From Podocnemis expansa (taxonomy: Eukaryota; Chordata; Testudines; Podocnemididae), in contig ML681990.1 of assembly GCA_007922195.1 (NCBI GenBank), forward strand, positions 39,941,557-40,005,556: 64,000 nucleotides of DNA. Direction: 5' to 3'. A program made the translations under genes and the position numbers. Each line of letters opens with the position of its first letter. Within the stretch, counting starts at the first letter, position 1. Below are positions 12,487 through 24,074 of the stretch, in pieces. Under the pieces are notes generated by a model. It saw only the letters and a program-made list of their open reading frames with translations, ran no database searches and was not told the origin of the DNA.

Positions 12487-13030
12487 GTTCAAAAGGGATA
12501 GCTGTGTTACTCTAGTTCAGCAAAACAAACAAGGAGTCCCATGGCACTTCTAAAAACTAACAAATTTATTTATTGCACGAGCTTTTGTGGGAGAGATCCA
12601 ACTTCATCAGATGCTTGAAAATGGAAAAACAGAAGAACTTGTCTGTGCAGTTCTTAAACAGATTTATTCTAGGTCAGCATTTCAAAGAGAGACTTCAGAG
12701 TTAGAATTCATATGTAAATTTGACACCATCAACTCCGGCTTGAATAGAGCTATAGCATGGCTTTCTCACTGCAAACAGTGATTGTCACCTTTCTCACCCT
12801 CCCCACTTTCCTGTCTTTTGTTCCACTCAGTTTGAATCAATACAACCTGTTTGATATTCTGACCTGGGCCTGTGATTACATTTCACTGCATTTATCTTTC
12901 CCTTTTATTCTGTCCCTCCCCCCCACCATTTTCAAGCATCTGACAAGGTGGGATCTCTTCCATGGAAGCTCATATGATAAATAGTTTTTAGTCTTCGAAA
13001 TGCCACAGAACTCCTTGTTTGTTCTACATT
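12487..13030 (+). repeat. PLE 3' segment with inverted terminal repeats
   Basis: The left arm (from tagttcagcaaaacaaac to the 'cttcatcagatgct' word) is repeated as its reverse complement at the right end (from 'agcatctgac' to 'ctccttgtttgttct'). Between them lies the end of a PLE open reading frame: FICKFDTINSGLNRAIAW then a stop at about 12782. A conserved 3' untranslated region follows (cctttctcaccctcccc..ttttgttccactcagtttgaatcaa), shared with 54935-56462. This copy shows that the abundant 'aaggagtcctgtggcac' repeats are PLE termini rather than an independent MITE. Confidence 0.75.
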
Positions 13031-13034
13031 TGTG

Positions 13035-13700
13035 AGTTTTACTTCCACAACAAAGAGCTTGCACTATAGTATTTGTGTATCCCTCCAGACCTAACTAAGT
13101 TTCTGGATTGAAATCTCATAGACAAGAGGCCCAAATGTAAGCAAAACTAGGTTAGTTCACAACCAAAAGGCAAAGAATAGTCATAGGAGAATTTTTTTAT
13201 GGGGCTTGAAATATATGGGTAGTTCAGTTTGAGTGGTTATAATAATTTTCCATTTAAAAGGCAAGTTAAAGAAGTTTGTAAAACTTCTGTTCTCAACAGG
13301 GAATGAATGAAGAAGTGAGTGCCTCTCTGCATTTCAAATGTAGACCTCTCATACACTAGGAAGTTGATGATAAAAATACTAATCAAAACAAAACCTCTGT
13401 TACCAAAAATACAAAACAAACAAACAAAAAAAAAAAACTGGTTTGCTCTGTAGTGAGATGAGAGGAAAAACCTGTATTCTGTAACCACTGCTCTTTCCTC
13501 TGAAGCAATATTGAAACTTCATAATGTTGAGCACATGCTGTTCTGTCTCATTTGTGCAATCATGGTTTATTTTTAAGCAAAAGAAATAGCTGTTTTAATG
13601 TCTACCTTAATTTGCAACAGACTAGAGATCACTATATTTTATTGGTGTTCTTTGGGTGATACAGGATCTGATCGTTTGTGTTGTCTTTGATGGGACTCCA
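13035..13700. other. Intronic sequence, no recognised features
   Basis: AT-rich, with an A-rich patch (acaaacaaacaaaaa) near 13415. Nothing else was supported. Confidence 0.45.
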
Positions 13701-13703
13701 AGA

Positions 13704-14230
13704 AGTGGTGGATCGGGGGCCACAGGGCCCTTGGGCATCCCCACCAGTGGGTCCCCCCTCACTGGAGGGACTCCTATCCCACCAGCAGGCCAGTGCTGGG
13801 GTTGGGGTAGGGGCAGGGGCTGCAGGGGCCACAGGCCAGCCACAGTCTGGCCGGTTGGCCCTGGGGGGAGGCAGAGCCAACTTCTGCATGTGGTGTGGCT
13901 TCTGGGCTGTGCCAGAGTCTGTACTGCACTCTCAGCAGTCTGCCCAGCCTCCCTGTGCTCCTGGCCAACTGACCAGGCTGCAGCCAGCCCACCCCACCCC
14001 AGGGGGTGGAGTGGCTAGCTCAGGGGTGGGATGGGAATGGGAGATCTCAGCCTGTGGGCTGGCTTACCTCACTCCTGGGGGCAGATTGGCCAGGCCAGCA
14101 GTGGGGATAGAGCTCAGAGCCTGCCCCACTCCCCTTCTTGGTGCTGGGTTGCCAGCAGGGCAGAGGGGCTTCCACATTGTGGTGAGCCCCTGGGCACGGG
14201 CCCTGTTGGCCCATGTAGTAATCCACTTCT
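13704..14230. mobile_element. GC-rich non-autonomous DNA element
   Basis: A sharply bounded GC-rich block. The ends are loosely inverted: AGTGGTGGATC with ACAGGGCCC on the left, and GGGCCC..GTAATCCACTT on the right. No transposase. Four overlapping long open frames reflect base composition. Confidence 0.45.
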
Positions 14231-14378
14231 GACTCTGAGTGTTAAGTTTTCATAGGCACAGTTCTAAATTGTAATCTGTATTTTATTCTGCAGGCTTTCT
14301 TTAATTTGAGCTATTGGCAACTTAGTTCATCCATACTGGATGCTTGTTTTCTTATTGTAGAGAAGCAAACTCCTAAAG

Positions 14379-14548
14379 CAGAGGTTCTCAGCCACAGTGT
14401 TGACACATTTTCTACTGTGTCAGCACACAATGGTAAATGTATTGCAGAGAGCCAGGGAGATACCTGGGTTTGGCTGTGGGGTTGTGGGGTGGCCTGCTGT
14501 GTCCTGCAGGGTTGCAAAATGCTGCCAGGTCTGGGCTGAGGACCTCTG
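14379..14548. mobile_element. Short hAT-type MITE (CAGAGGTTCTCAGCC)
   Basis: Left terminus CAGAGGTTCTCAGCC and right terminus GGCTGAGGACCTCTG are near-perfect inverted repeats. The flanks tcctaaag (14371-14378) and tcttagag (14549-14556) agree at 6 of 8 bases, as expected for an aged hAT duplication. Confidence 0.75.
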
Positions 14549-14556
14549 TCTTAGAG

Positions 14557-15334
14557 GGTAACAGCAGCAACTAAGGGTAATAAAGACTTGGTATCAGAGG
14601 AAACAGTAGACCAAATATTGGAAACTGTGTATCTTGGTTTTAGGAGGTAATTGTGGATTAGAAGATGTTCCTTGGGGAGAGCTCATGATTCAAAATCTAA
14701 AATCATGCGGACTTCACTCTTTTAAAGCATCAAGGAAGATTTCAGGATTAGCAATTCACCTCTGTCTTCCTCGCTCATTTGCAGTCTTTTGTAGTGGCAG
14801 TTTATTCTTGTTCTAAGAAAAATAGGCCAAGATATTAATGGTTGGATGATGTTTTCCTCATAACACACCTTATGTAATTGTCAGAGACAGTAAATATTAA
14901 GACTTTCTGAACAGAGGCTTCCGAAAGGCAGAAAGACGGAGAGGGTCTCTTCAGTGGAGAAAATTTTCAGGCTGACACAGAAGATACCATGTTTGACGGT
15001 TTTTTACACCTTGAAATTAGTGGGTTGTTTTTGTTTGATTTCTTTATTTTGGCTCATTACCACTGTTCTGGATGTTTGTATCAGTTACTGTATTTGTAGT
15101 GTTTCACAGACAGGTACACTTATCAAAATATTTAGTGCAGGGAATAGGCAGCAAAGAAAACATAACTGCTGTAGGGTGAGCTTCCAGTTGATTTAGGAAT
15201 GTGTTTGAAAATATTTTCACTTAGATGGAGTCTTGTCTTACTAAGGCTATAGTGAAAGAACCTAACATTGAAAATAGTGGATGCCTATCTGAGAAACCAA
15301 CTTTACCCTTGATAGTAAACCATGTCAATCAGTT
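14557..15334. other. Intronic sequence upstream of the MAST4 exon
   Basis: AT-rich single-copy-looking DNA; no exon or repeat was supported. Confidence 0.45.
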
Positions 15335-15549
15335 AAAACAAGCAAGGAGTCCTGTGGCACTTAAAGAATAACAAATTGATTTATTGCATGAACTTCTGTG
15401 GGGGAAAAAAATCTCACTTTGTCAGATGTCTGATGAAGTGGGATTTTCTCCCATGGAAGCTCATGCAATAAATCAATTTGTTAGTCTTCAAGTTTCACAG
15501 GACTCCTTCCTTGTTTTGCAGAACTAGTCTAACACAGCCATCCCTTTTG
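15335..15549. repeat. PLE terminal foldback repeat
   Basis: Two PLE terminal repeats meet head to head: the left arm begins aagcaaggagtcctgtggca, and the right arm ends ggactccttccttgttttgc followed by taacacagccatccctttt. The interior is a short palindromic 'gtcagatgtctgatgaagtg' hinge. It ends about 77 bases before the MAST4 exon. Confidence 0.8.
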
Positions 15550-15626
15550 AAGCTTTGCAATATGTCTATTAATTTGCCTTTTCTGACACTCCTGGTGCTT
15601 TACATGGTCTGTCTTTATATTGACAG

Positions 15627-15748
15627 GTAGGTACCTGCTTCCCAATACCATCGCACAGCAGCCATGGCAACCTGCAGAAACCTCCAATCTGGTCCGTATG
15701 CGTAGCCAAGCACTTGGGCAATCGGCTCCTTCACTTACTGCTAGTTTG
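15627..15748 (+). CDS. MAST4: MAST4 internal coding exon (long isoform N-terminal region)
   Basis: MAST4 is a large serine/threonine kinase of the MAST family, with an N-terminal DUF1908 region, an AGC-type kinase domain and a PDZ domain; it associates with microtubules and scaffold proteins. This 122-base exon follows a good acceptor (tatattgacag) and ends at a donor (gtgagt). After two bases that complete a codon begun upstream (phase 1), it encodes 40 residues starting [13 protein letters not shown] and containing [20 protein letters not shown]. The second part is the conserved block found in MAST kinases just before KELSLPRRG. The RYLLPN start matches the MAST4 long isoform as I remember it, which separates it from MAST1-3. 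It ends in phase 0. It lies ahead of the kinase domain, so it gives no catalytic residues. No other exon of the long form was found in the window. Confidence 0.9.
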
Positions 15749-17559
15749 GTGAGTTACATTTTCAAAACATAAGAGTATTACTGTATGCCAAGAAAAAAAC
15801 CCATCTGTGAAACACTGATTAAGATTTTATGTGCCCCAAGGTGAATAAACTATAGTATGTTGCCTCCAAAACTCCCAATAACTCAGGCCTTTCACATAAG
15901 TAGATTTAGTTACTGTACATAACTACTACTAAATATGTGCAGGATATCTGAACTACATTTGACAGGCGCTGTAGTTTTGAATTGCTTTATTTGTTTTCAC
16001 ACCAGATTTCAACTGAAATGTTGCGTTAATATAGCTGTTTGTGTTTAAATGTTCTGTTTTGTAAAGCAGGGATTTCTTTTCTTATTCTTTTGAGAAGGCA
16101 CCAGAATGGTCTAGCTTCTCTGCTAGGCATCCTACGCTATCTGCTTCATAGTTTATGCTCTCCCTACTATTCTGCACTCAGGAACATCCTTCTGCAGTAT
16201 ATGTACAAATTGAATGTGCAATTTTCTTGATTGTGTAAAGGTCAGGGAGGAATAGATGGGTGGGCTGTATAGAGGCTCTAGAGCAGTCCAAGTCAGCAGT
16301 ATGATTCATTTCAATTTGACTGCACTGGATTTCACTATGCAACATGCTACTCTGTGCTTGCATATATTGCATTTTGTGACATTTTAAAAGAAAAGAAAAT
16401 CACACCTGGTGTGTAAGATATTATTTTTAAACACTTAATTTTAAACCAGGTTCCATCAAAAATGTCAATGGTATTGATTGCTTTGAGAACTAATTCCATG
16501 AGAAGTATGTGGTTTTTGAAAAGAGAGCACTCAAGGTGATTGAGAACAGTAGAAAATCATGTAAGAACTTTGTCTGGCTGTTCTCTGACTCTGCTAATGT
16601 TATATGGGTGGTTAGATTTATTAGCCCACCTGTAGTTTCCACTGAAAATTCATTATTGTGCAGAGAATCAGCAAGAGAAAATGCACATCTGAACTAAATT
16701 TCTGAACACCTAAAGCCTTCTCTTTAGCATAACCATAGTGATGCTAATAGTGAGAATAAAAGAGAAATACAAAGATGTTATTCGCTGGTAACTTCCATGT
16801 ATAGATCTCTATGTGCGTTACTGTTGGTAATGAATTAGACCCCTCAACAGCTTTATGAAGTAGGGAAATATTACCTTCATCTTACAGAGTGGGAAACTGC
16901 GTCCCAGCGATGTTCTTGCATAAAGCCTTCAGCAAAGCTGAGCCCAGAACAAAGTTTCCCTGAGTTACTTCTGTGCTGTAACTAACAGACAGCACTGCCT
17001 TCCCTGAATGCTAAATCTTTAAAAAAAAAAAAAAAAAAAAAGTCAAAGATAGCATGCAGTAATCTAGGCACCTCATAACTTTCAATGCAGCCTACTGTAA
17101 GCTAGCCTTTGTCAATAATTACCACTACAATGGTAATTGCAATTTCCTCCTATGCTTAGAACAAGAAATCATTTCTGTTTCAGTCAACAGTGCTGATTGC
17201 TGGTATATGCCATCTTTTTTGTGCCAATCACTGTACCAAAATAAAGTGAATCCAAAGCCTGGAAATTTAACAGTGGAACCATAGAGATGAGACAGAAAAT
17301 GATAAACAAAAATTCCTGTAGCTATTACTCTACTTCATCTGTATGATTCAGATTAGGACATTAACAGAGATAAGAGAAAAGGAAACCAAAATGGCAGGCC
17401 TGGCAATGGTGGGGGACAGAGACGTGGTGACAGGTGAGCAAATTGCTGTAGGGCTCCGTGGCTTCAAGGGAGCCCAGCAATTTTAAAAGGGATCCAAGCC
17501 ATGGATGGTGGCCTGAATGATTGATTGATTCCCCTCAGGGAGACTAGCTCCCCTTTTTA
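15749..17559. other. MAST4 intron, no recognised features
   Basis: AT-rich intron DNA. A pure A run of about 20 bases lies at 17020-17041. No exon or transposon end was supported. Confidence 0.5.
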
Positions 17560-18070
17560 CCTCTTCTAGTGATGCCCCCCCCCCCAATAGTCCTTCCCTG
17601 CTCTGCTCCAGTCCATACCACTCACTACTGTGACCTTCACCACCAGACTACCTTCCAATTCAGCCCACATCCTTTCCCCCATCCCATCCCTACTTGGTCT
17701 CCCCACACCTACATCCCTCTCCCCACTGAGCCCCCTGTCACTTGCAGCGTGTGTTCCTCCTCTCCTTTCCTACTCGCTCACTTCCTCCACTGTTGCTTGC
17801 CGTGTCCTTTCTCTTCACTGCCATTGTTCCCTGCATGCATTCCTCTGCTTCTCCCCCACTCACCTTCCCACTGCTGCTTGCTCATCACTTCTCTCCTTCC
17901 CCCCTCGCTACTTACTCCCTCAAGCTGTTGCTCACTGTCTGGGGGAAGGGGCAGTGAGGAAGAGAGGAGGGTGACCAAGCAAAGGTGGTGGAGGGATGCA
18001 GTGGGGATGGGGTCTGGGGTGGACTGTGAGCACAAGGGGCACGGGAAGGGCAGGATTGTTCTGCCCCCAT
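17560..18070. repeat. Pyrimidine-rich then purine-rich block
   Basis: About 370 bases of C/T-rich sequence (from a C run at 17575-17585) are followed by about 110 bases of G/A-rich sequence (17938-18060). Stop codons are rare in such tracts, which explains the overlapping open frames. It may be the interior of a diverged DNA element, but no clear termini were found. Confidence 0.4.
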
Positions 18071-18231
18071 TCCCAGAATTCTTGTTGACGTGACTGCAAA
18101 ATAGTACCGTATGTATAAACTTTCTCTAATATGATCTGCCAACATCATAGCACAGTGGAAACCTAGCACAGTGGAAACAAAATATTAGGATTGCCACAAT
18201 AATGCCTTCTAGTGTTTTTGTTGTTTTAGAA

Positions 18232-19291
18232 CAGTGATGTCAAATTCATTCAATGTGGGAGGCCACATTGGTGGGCAGGATATGTGACACAGGCTATATG
18301 TCCCCATGGGCGCCCCAATCATTTCCCCTTTCTCTGCTGTGCAGACCCCAGGCCTCCTTCCCCTTCCCACTTCCCCTACCACGTCGTGGCAGGCAATCGG
18401 TGTCAGTCACAGCAACAGGCAGGCTGGGCTCCTAGCTCCAGTCCCCCTCCTGATAGTCATTCAGCATGCTGACCTTTGGTTGGGCTTAGTCCTGGCTGGC
18501 CTTTGATTGGCTCATTCCCACATGGGCCCCATCCACTTTCCTTTTCGTATTTTTGATTCGTACAATGTGCAGTCAATCAGATTAACATGCTCACTGACTG
18601 ACAGTGAACATGGGGTGGGGGGCAGTGTGGTGCCTCTCCAGGAGCCTGGCCCATCCTGCTGTGACCAGGGCTGTCCCTGAGGCGGATGTGGGGCCCCCAC
18701 TCACCACCCTGGTACTGGGGGGGTGGGGCTGGCCAGTGCAGGGGAGGGGCAGGCCCCTTCGACCCTGCGCTGGCTTTCCCCATCTGGGGGACCTGGCAAG
18801 CTGGCAAAAAGCCGCAGCTGGGTTTAGCACTCATGGTCCTCTCCCCCGCCATGGATGCTGCCTCCAGCATGGACCTGAAGGCGGCATGCATGGTGGGGGA
18901 GGGGACCAGGAGTGCTGAAGCTGGCTGCTGCTTTTGCCTGGCTCACCCCATCCCCTGTATGGGTAACAGCCAGTCATGGGGGGGGCAGAGTAGCGCAGGG
19001 CCCTGGGCAATTGCCCTACTGGGGATGGCCCTGGCTATGCCTGAGACTCTGGTTGGTTGGCAGATCATAGCAGAGCTGAGCGGGGATTGGCTGGAGTGCT
19101 TCTTTTGTTACCCTGTGCTGTGACTTGGATAATGTGAGTGAATGAGAAGCACTCCTAACCCTGCTCTGCTGTCAGTTTGTCTTTGCTGTTCAGTATGGTT
19201 GCAGAGAGCTCCCAGGGAGCAGGTCTATGGGCTGGATCAACACCCTGGGCAGGCTGGATCCGGCCCATGGGCCGTAAGTTTGACACCCCTG
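18232..19291. mobile_element. hAT non-autonomous element, about 1.06 kb
   Basis: Termini CAGTGATGTCAAATTCATTC (left) and GTTTGACACCCCTG (right) are inverted repeats. The flanks ttttagaa (18224-18231) and ttttagac (19292-19299) match at 7 of 8 bases. The GC-rich interior encodes no recognisable transposase. A related copy is at 40816-41621, with shared internal words such as 'cagtcaatcagattaacatg' (here) and a near-identical stretch there. Confidence 0.85.
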
Positions 19292-19299
19292 TTTTAGAC

Positions 19300-20424
19300 T
19301 ATTCTCCTCAAGAACCACAGATAAGTTGGGTGAAGTGCTAGGCTTTTAATGATATTTCCTTCCCCATCCCCATTGTCCTACAACAGTTTTTCTGTTTTGA
19401 TGCTGTTAAGCTGCAGAATGGGAAATAAGCACATTCTTATTGTTTTATTGGATGTTGTTTTCACATCTACATCTCTCAGCTCCACTAACATGTATGTTTA
19501 TTGCAAGGAATTGGGCATTGGAATGAGGGAGAAAGGGAAGTGTCCTAATTTCTCACATTGCTGGATCACTGCTAGCAGTGAGAATTCTTTTTGGGAGCCA
19601 CTGCAGAAGATGAAAGAAGCGGGGCAGCAGTCATTTTAAAGCCTCTTTCTTAAATTTGGAGATACTTTGAGTCAGTGAGCTATATTTTTCAGTGCTGAGC
19701 CATATAGCTGCCAGTAGAGTGAATTTTTTCTTTTTGTGGGGAAGGCTTTTGTTAACTACAGCTATAAAAGGACAAGTAATGAAACTTGAACTTATTGATT
19801 ACTACTCTGTGACCCTGTGGTCCTGCTTACCAGTCAGTCTATTTCATTGGCATGGGACCAGGTAAATGAATATTGACTAATTACTTCAGTAATGAAGAAA
19901 TGTCAGCACAGTGTTTGCTGCTTGATGCAGTCAATGTTTTGTTACACTTTTACAGAATAGAACTGCACAGTATTTTTCATCATATTGTTCATCAAATTAT
20001 CTAATTGTTTTTCATCAAAAAATGCACATTAGGGGCCTGACATTGGGTTGAATTTGACAAAATGTGTTGGACTGAATTTGAGAAAATGCATTGAATTTGA
20101 CAAAACTTGACAGAATTTGTTGAATTTGACAAAATTTGAAAATTTTTTGAAAGTGTCATATTTCATTTGCTTTACATTTTACCTATTAAAAAGGTAAGTT
20201 AAAATCAGCTAAAATGACTAAATTGAAATGAAAAGATAAAAAAAAACGTTCAGTCAACACTTTCAGTTGGTTCAAAAACATGGAAAACCTTAAATTTTGT
20301 GATCATTATCTTGAATCATTTAATCAACTGGAAAACATTTTTGAAGTTCTTTGATGTGATGAAAATTTTGTTTTGATTCAGATTGAACTGGATTTCTTTT
20401 CTGGTTTTTATAGTGAAGGTCCTT
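19300..20424. other. MAST4 intron, one low-complexity patch
   Basis: Unremarkable AT-rich DNA except for 20040-20150, where 'ttgaatttgacaaaa' variants recur several times as a short degenerate tandem repeat. Confidence 0.5.
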
Positions 20425-20500
20425 TGTACCTTACAGACTAAAAATTTTTCAGGCATAAGCTTTTGTGGGCTGCAACCCACTTCATTAGAGGCAGGATGTA
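20425..20500 (+). repeat. PLE terminal fragment, second subfamily
   Basis: The words ccttacagactaaaaat, gcataagcttttgtgggctg and cccacttcatta correspond to the turtle variant ending 'ccttagagactaac..gcataagctttcgtgggc'. It differs from the 'caaggagtcctgtggcac' subfamily in the rest of the window. Confidence 0.5.
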
Positions 20501-20899
20501 GTTTCTGTGGTTTTCTGGTTTTCTTTATTTGCCCAGCTCTATAGCAGGGTGGTGATGGAGAAGAAGGAGGGCAGTAGATTATAGTAGCCTATAACTACAT
20601 GGCAGGCTAATCTCATTGCCCCACTTTCTTTCAAGTATTGGAAACCTTAGGTAGTTGCAGGCTATTTACTTGTGACTCTTTTGGAGCACAAGTGTCTTAG
20701 TAGACTCCATGTGTAGTATAAGAAGTGCAAGTAACTATCTCAGAGGAAGTTACAGGTTGGGGTAGATGGGACCTAAGAAAGGAACCGAGGAGTAGTATAG
20801 TCTGTAGTGAAGGCTTAAACTGCAGTACAGTGTTATGCTTTTGAATTATTCATTTTGTTAATAACAGCTTAATAAAGACTTTTTGATACCTTATGATGA

Positions 20900-21090
20900 G
20901 TCATAGCAACAGCTATACTGTGTCAGACCAACGGTCCATCTAGCCCAGTATCCCATCTTCCAACTGTGGCCAGTGCCGGGTATGTCAGAAGAAAAGGTAA
21001 TCATCAAGTGATCCATCCTGTTGACTATTCCCAGACCTGTTTTTGCATTAACTTATCTAGTTGTTTTTTGAACCCATTATGGTCAGCAGT
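20900..21090 (-). repeat. CR1 LINE 3' end, antisense
   Basis: The words 'gtgtcagaccaacggtccat' and 'atcatcaagtgatccatcct' are the antisense of the 3' end of a common turtle CR1 subfamily. It is 5'-truncated. A short AAT microsatellite follows at about 21188-21206. Confidence 0.75.
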
Positions 21091-21455
21091 TTGTCTGGAG
21101 CAAAATGGAATCTACCAGTTTACAGACCCATATGGAAGTAGAGATAGAAATTTAGTATTTATTGATTAAGAAATTGAACTTTATTCTAATAATAATAATA
21201 ATAATAAAAAAGATGGCTCTGTCTGTTGCATTGCCAGATGGACATGTTCTTTCTGTTCGCTCTCATATGTAGGAAGCTAGAATCATGAAGCCTTTGTTCT
21301 GGATCACTAAAAATTGAGGCCTGTGGTTAATGCTATTGGGCATGGAGCTGTTAAATTTCAGAGAATGGGCAAATACTCATTCTTTTTAAGTGGGTGAAGA
21401 TAATGATTCCTTGGCTTACGTATACCTCTGGTTGTCCCATATAATATATTTATGG
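21091..21455. other. MAST4 intron with AAT microsatellite
   Basis: Single-copy-looking DNA containing the (AAT)n tract near 21188-21206. Confidence 0.5.
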
Positions 21456-21928
21456 CAGTGATTCTCAGCCTTTTGTGGGTTGCAACACACTTGGCAGCAT
21501 GTATGACCCTACAGAACACACTAGCCTGCCGCTGCTGAATCTAGTTCTCCCTCCATCAAATCCAGCCCCCCCCTCACCCTCCCCCAGCAGCTGGCAAGTG
21601 ACATGATAAGCTGAAAGCTCCTGATGCTTTGGTTGCCAGGTAGAAAGTTTACTTTTCTACCTGGCAACTGGAGCATCAACAGCATTCAGCCAATTGTGTC
21701 ACTTGACTGAACTTCCTGCTTCATGCAACTGATGTGATAGGCTGAATAGGTCCCACTGACACTTCAGTTGCCTGGTAGAAAGTTTAGCGGGATGTGGGCA
21801 TCAAAGTTGTTCCACTTTCCATGATATGCTGAAACAAGAAGCTTCTTTCTGGCTGCCAGCTCCCTGCTACACACTGAGTGCTGTGTTCAGATGCAGTAAT
21901 GTCATGACACAGCAGTTGAGAACTGCTG
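21456..21928. mobile_element. hAT non-autonomous element (CAGTGATTCTCAGCC)
   Basis: Left end CAGTGATTCTCAGCC and right end GTTGAGAACTGCTG are inverted repeats. The flanks atttatgg and attgaggg agree at 6 of 8 bases. The interior words 'ggttgcaacacacttggcag' and 'gaccctacagaacacac' are shared with the copy at 25069. Confidence 0.75.
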
Positions 21929-22387
21929 ATTGAGGGTAAGGTAGCAAACACTACTAATTTCCAGTGTAGTTAAAATTGAAAATTAATTTCCTTTATAACT
22001 ACATGTTTTCACATTCACAATGAATATTTTCTACTCATAGGAAAGAGGAAAATACAGTTTATCTAAAGTAAATTGGAAAGTTGCAGTGATTCCTCATGGT
22101 GGAAAATGTTTAGGTGTAGCTAGGAGGGAGAACTTGGGCGTATAAATTGATTCTGGGTTTGTACCTAGAAATATTGAAGTAATCAGAAAAAAAGCTAAAC
22201 TTCAGCAGGGGGAAAAAATGGAAAACTGAGATTGAGATCTGAGGAATTATAACAAACAGCATCCACAAATGGCACAGCTCTTTCTTAATTTTGTCCTTTT
22301 TTCTGCATGGACTAACTTTGAAAATATGTCAGTTTCTCTTGACTGTCGTTCGTATTTTTATGTATTAAGATGAAGAATTTCAAGCAA

Positions 22388-22508
22388 TAGTGTCTAATGA
22401 AGTGGGATTTTCTCCCATGTAAAATGTAATATATTTGTTAGTCCTTAAGTGTCACAGGGCTCCTTGTTTCTTTTACTGAACTAGATTAATACCGCTGCTC
22501 CTTTGGAA
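22388..22508. repeat. PLE terminal fragment (right arm)
   Basis: It starts at 'gtgtctaatgaagtgggatt' and runs through 'cacagggctccttgtttctt' to 'gctcctttggaactt', the right-hand arm of the PLE terminal repeat. The left arm is absent. Confidence 0.7.
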
Positions 22509-24005
22509 CTTCAGATAAAAAATATTCACCTTTTGATTTAAGAAGCTAACTTCTGAAGTGCAGCACTATTTACTCTACATGATATAATAATATGCTTGTT
22601 TCAGCATATTGAACTTATTTGTAGTAAATTAACATTACTGATACAAATACCTTATTAGCTTCATCTTTTTCAGGAATGCATAAACTAAAGGCTACTTATT
22701 TAACTTGGAGATGAAGTTTTTTAAACACACTGGTGCTTGAACTTTTGTGTTGGCATTGTCCAGTTCAAGTTTGGATAGTATAGTTCTGCATGGAGTCCTT
22801 CTCCCCTGTCCTTCATCGCTGCTCTTCCCTTAAAGTAACAAGGATGTTGTTTCCTCCTCCATCATTCCTGGGTACCTTGTATTTTTTTAGCATGTATTAA
22901 TTCTAAAGAATGTTAAGACTGACCACAGTAAATCTTTTTTTTTTTTTTGGACTTTAAAAACACTTAGATATAGGTTCTTTTCACCTGGGAATATCCAGCA
23001 TTCTTCCAGCTCTTGAGATACCAGTGTTATTGTTCTGTGTCATGAAATAAGTTGTTTAATGACCCAGATCCTTAAAGCTTTCTTAGACTATAGGTCCTTT
23101 GTGGTGCTCTTGTGCAGTGTTCTTCAAGAGGTTTATCCTTTTCAACATCATAAATGGTTGAAGAGAAATAAAACTTAAAAAGTTTTAGAACGTACATTCA
23201 AGTTGGGAATTGCCTGCTTGTGGCATAAGTTGATTTTCCATGAATGTGAAAAACATCTTTCTGTTTTGATAATGACAGAGGTAGAAAAGGAGTCTAAATT
23301 GTTTTCTCTCAGTATCAGCTGACCATTGACAATTAATTGGCCTCTCTCCTTTGTATGATTCAGCATCTCTTTGAATGTTCCACCATGTCTAAGTACATGT
23401 ATATTTAGCAAAGATTAGAATCTGCAGTTTCCAACTTTAAATGCCTAAAATATATTTTGTTCATATGGTGCTGTTTCATCAAATGAAATTTAGAAAACAA
23501 GTGAAGTAATAAATGGGTGTTCATTATTATAAATATATGAATTTGAGCAAAGTTAGGAGATAATTCACTGTTCTTGATTATTTAAACTATTACCAAATCA
23601 TTTATCCATTGGAATTGAGTATGCTTATGTACCAGCATTTAGAAGATGTATTTACTGTGTAAATTTTTCTATCAAGGCTGAAGTGGTTTCAATGCAGAAC
23701 TTAGTTTGCTTTCCCTATTCTTTTTGAAAGATGGCCGTTTAGAAGACAGTATGAAATAAACAATGTAATGGAAAGCCAGGGAAAAAACCTTTCCCCCCTA
23801 CTTCTTTAGGTAGGCTAAAACATTAGCTAGTGGATCTGGCTCCAAACTTTATACGTTGGTGTAAAACACACAAATAACTTTTAATGTTTTTTTTCTGAGG
23901 AAAATATTTTGAGGCCATATGGGTAATTGTGAATAGTGTCTTCTGTTTATGAAGCTTAAAACAGAGCTACAATTAGCCACTGTCAATTGTCAGCACTTTT
24001 TCCAG
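22509..24005. other. MAST4 intron, no recognised features
   Basis: AT-rich DNA with a T run near 22938-22948. No exon or repeat end was supported. Confidence 0.45.
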
Positions 24006-24074
24006 CGAGAGAGCTTGTGCAATGGTGTTGAATCATGTTCTGAGGAAGCTTGTTTCACTGGGTACAGAGGAAAG
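24006..24074 (+). other. Candidate 69-base cassette exon (speculative)
   Basis: An acceptor-like sequence (cagcactttttccag) precedes 69 bases with no stop, and a donor-like gtaggt follows. Read in phase 0 it gives 23 residues beginning RESLCNGVESC, so it would fit between two phase-0 MAST4 exons without changing frame. I know of no MAST4 isoform containing it, and the sequence matches no family I recognise. Chance is a real possibility in a 30-kb intron. Confidence 0.15.

Noticed and set aside
13678..14232. 184-residue open frame
   Set aside because: Confined to a GC-rich repeat block with three other overlapping frames.
15335..15549. Foldback first considered an independent MITE
   Set aside because: Copies elsewhere join the same sequence to PLE coding text, so PLE terminal repeat is the better call.
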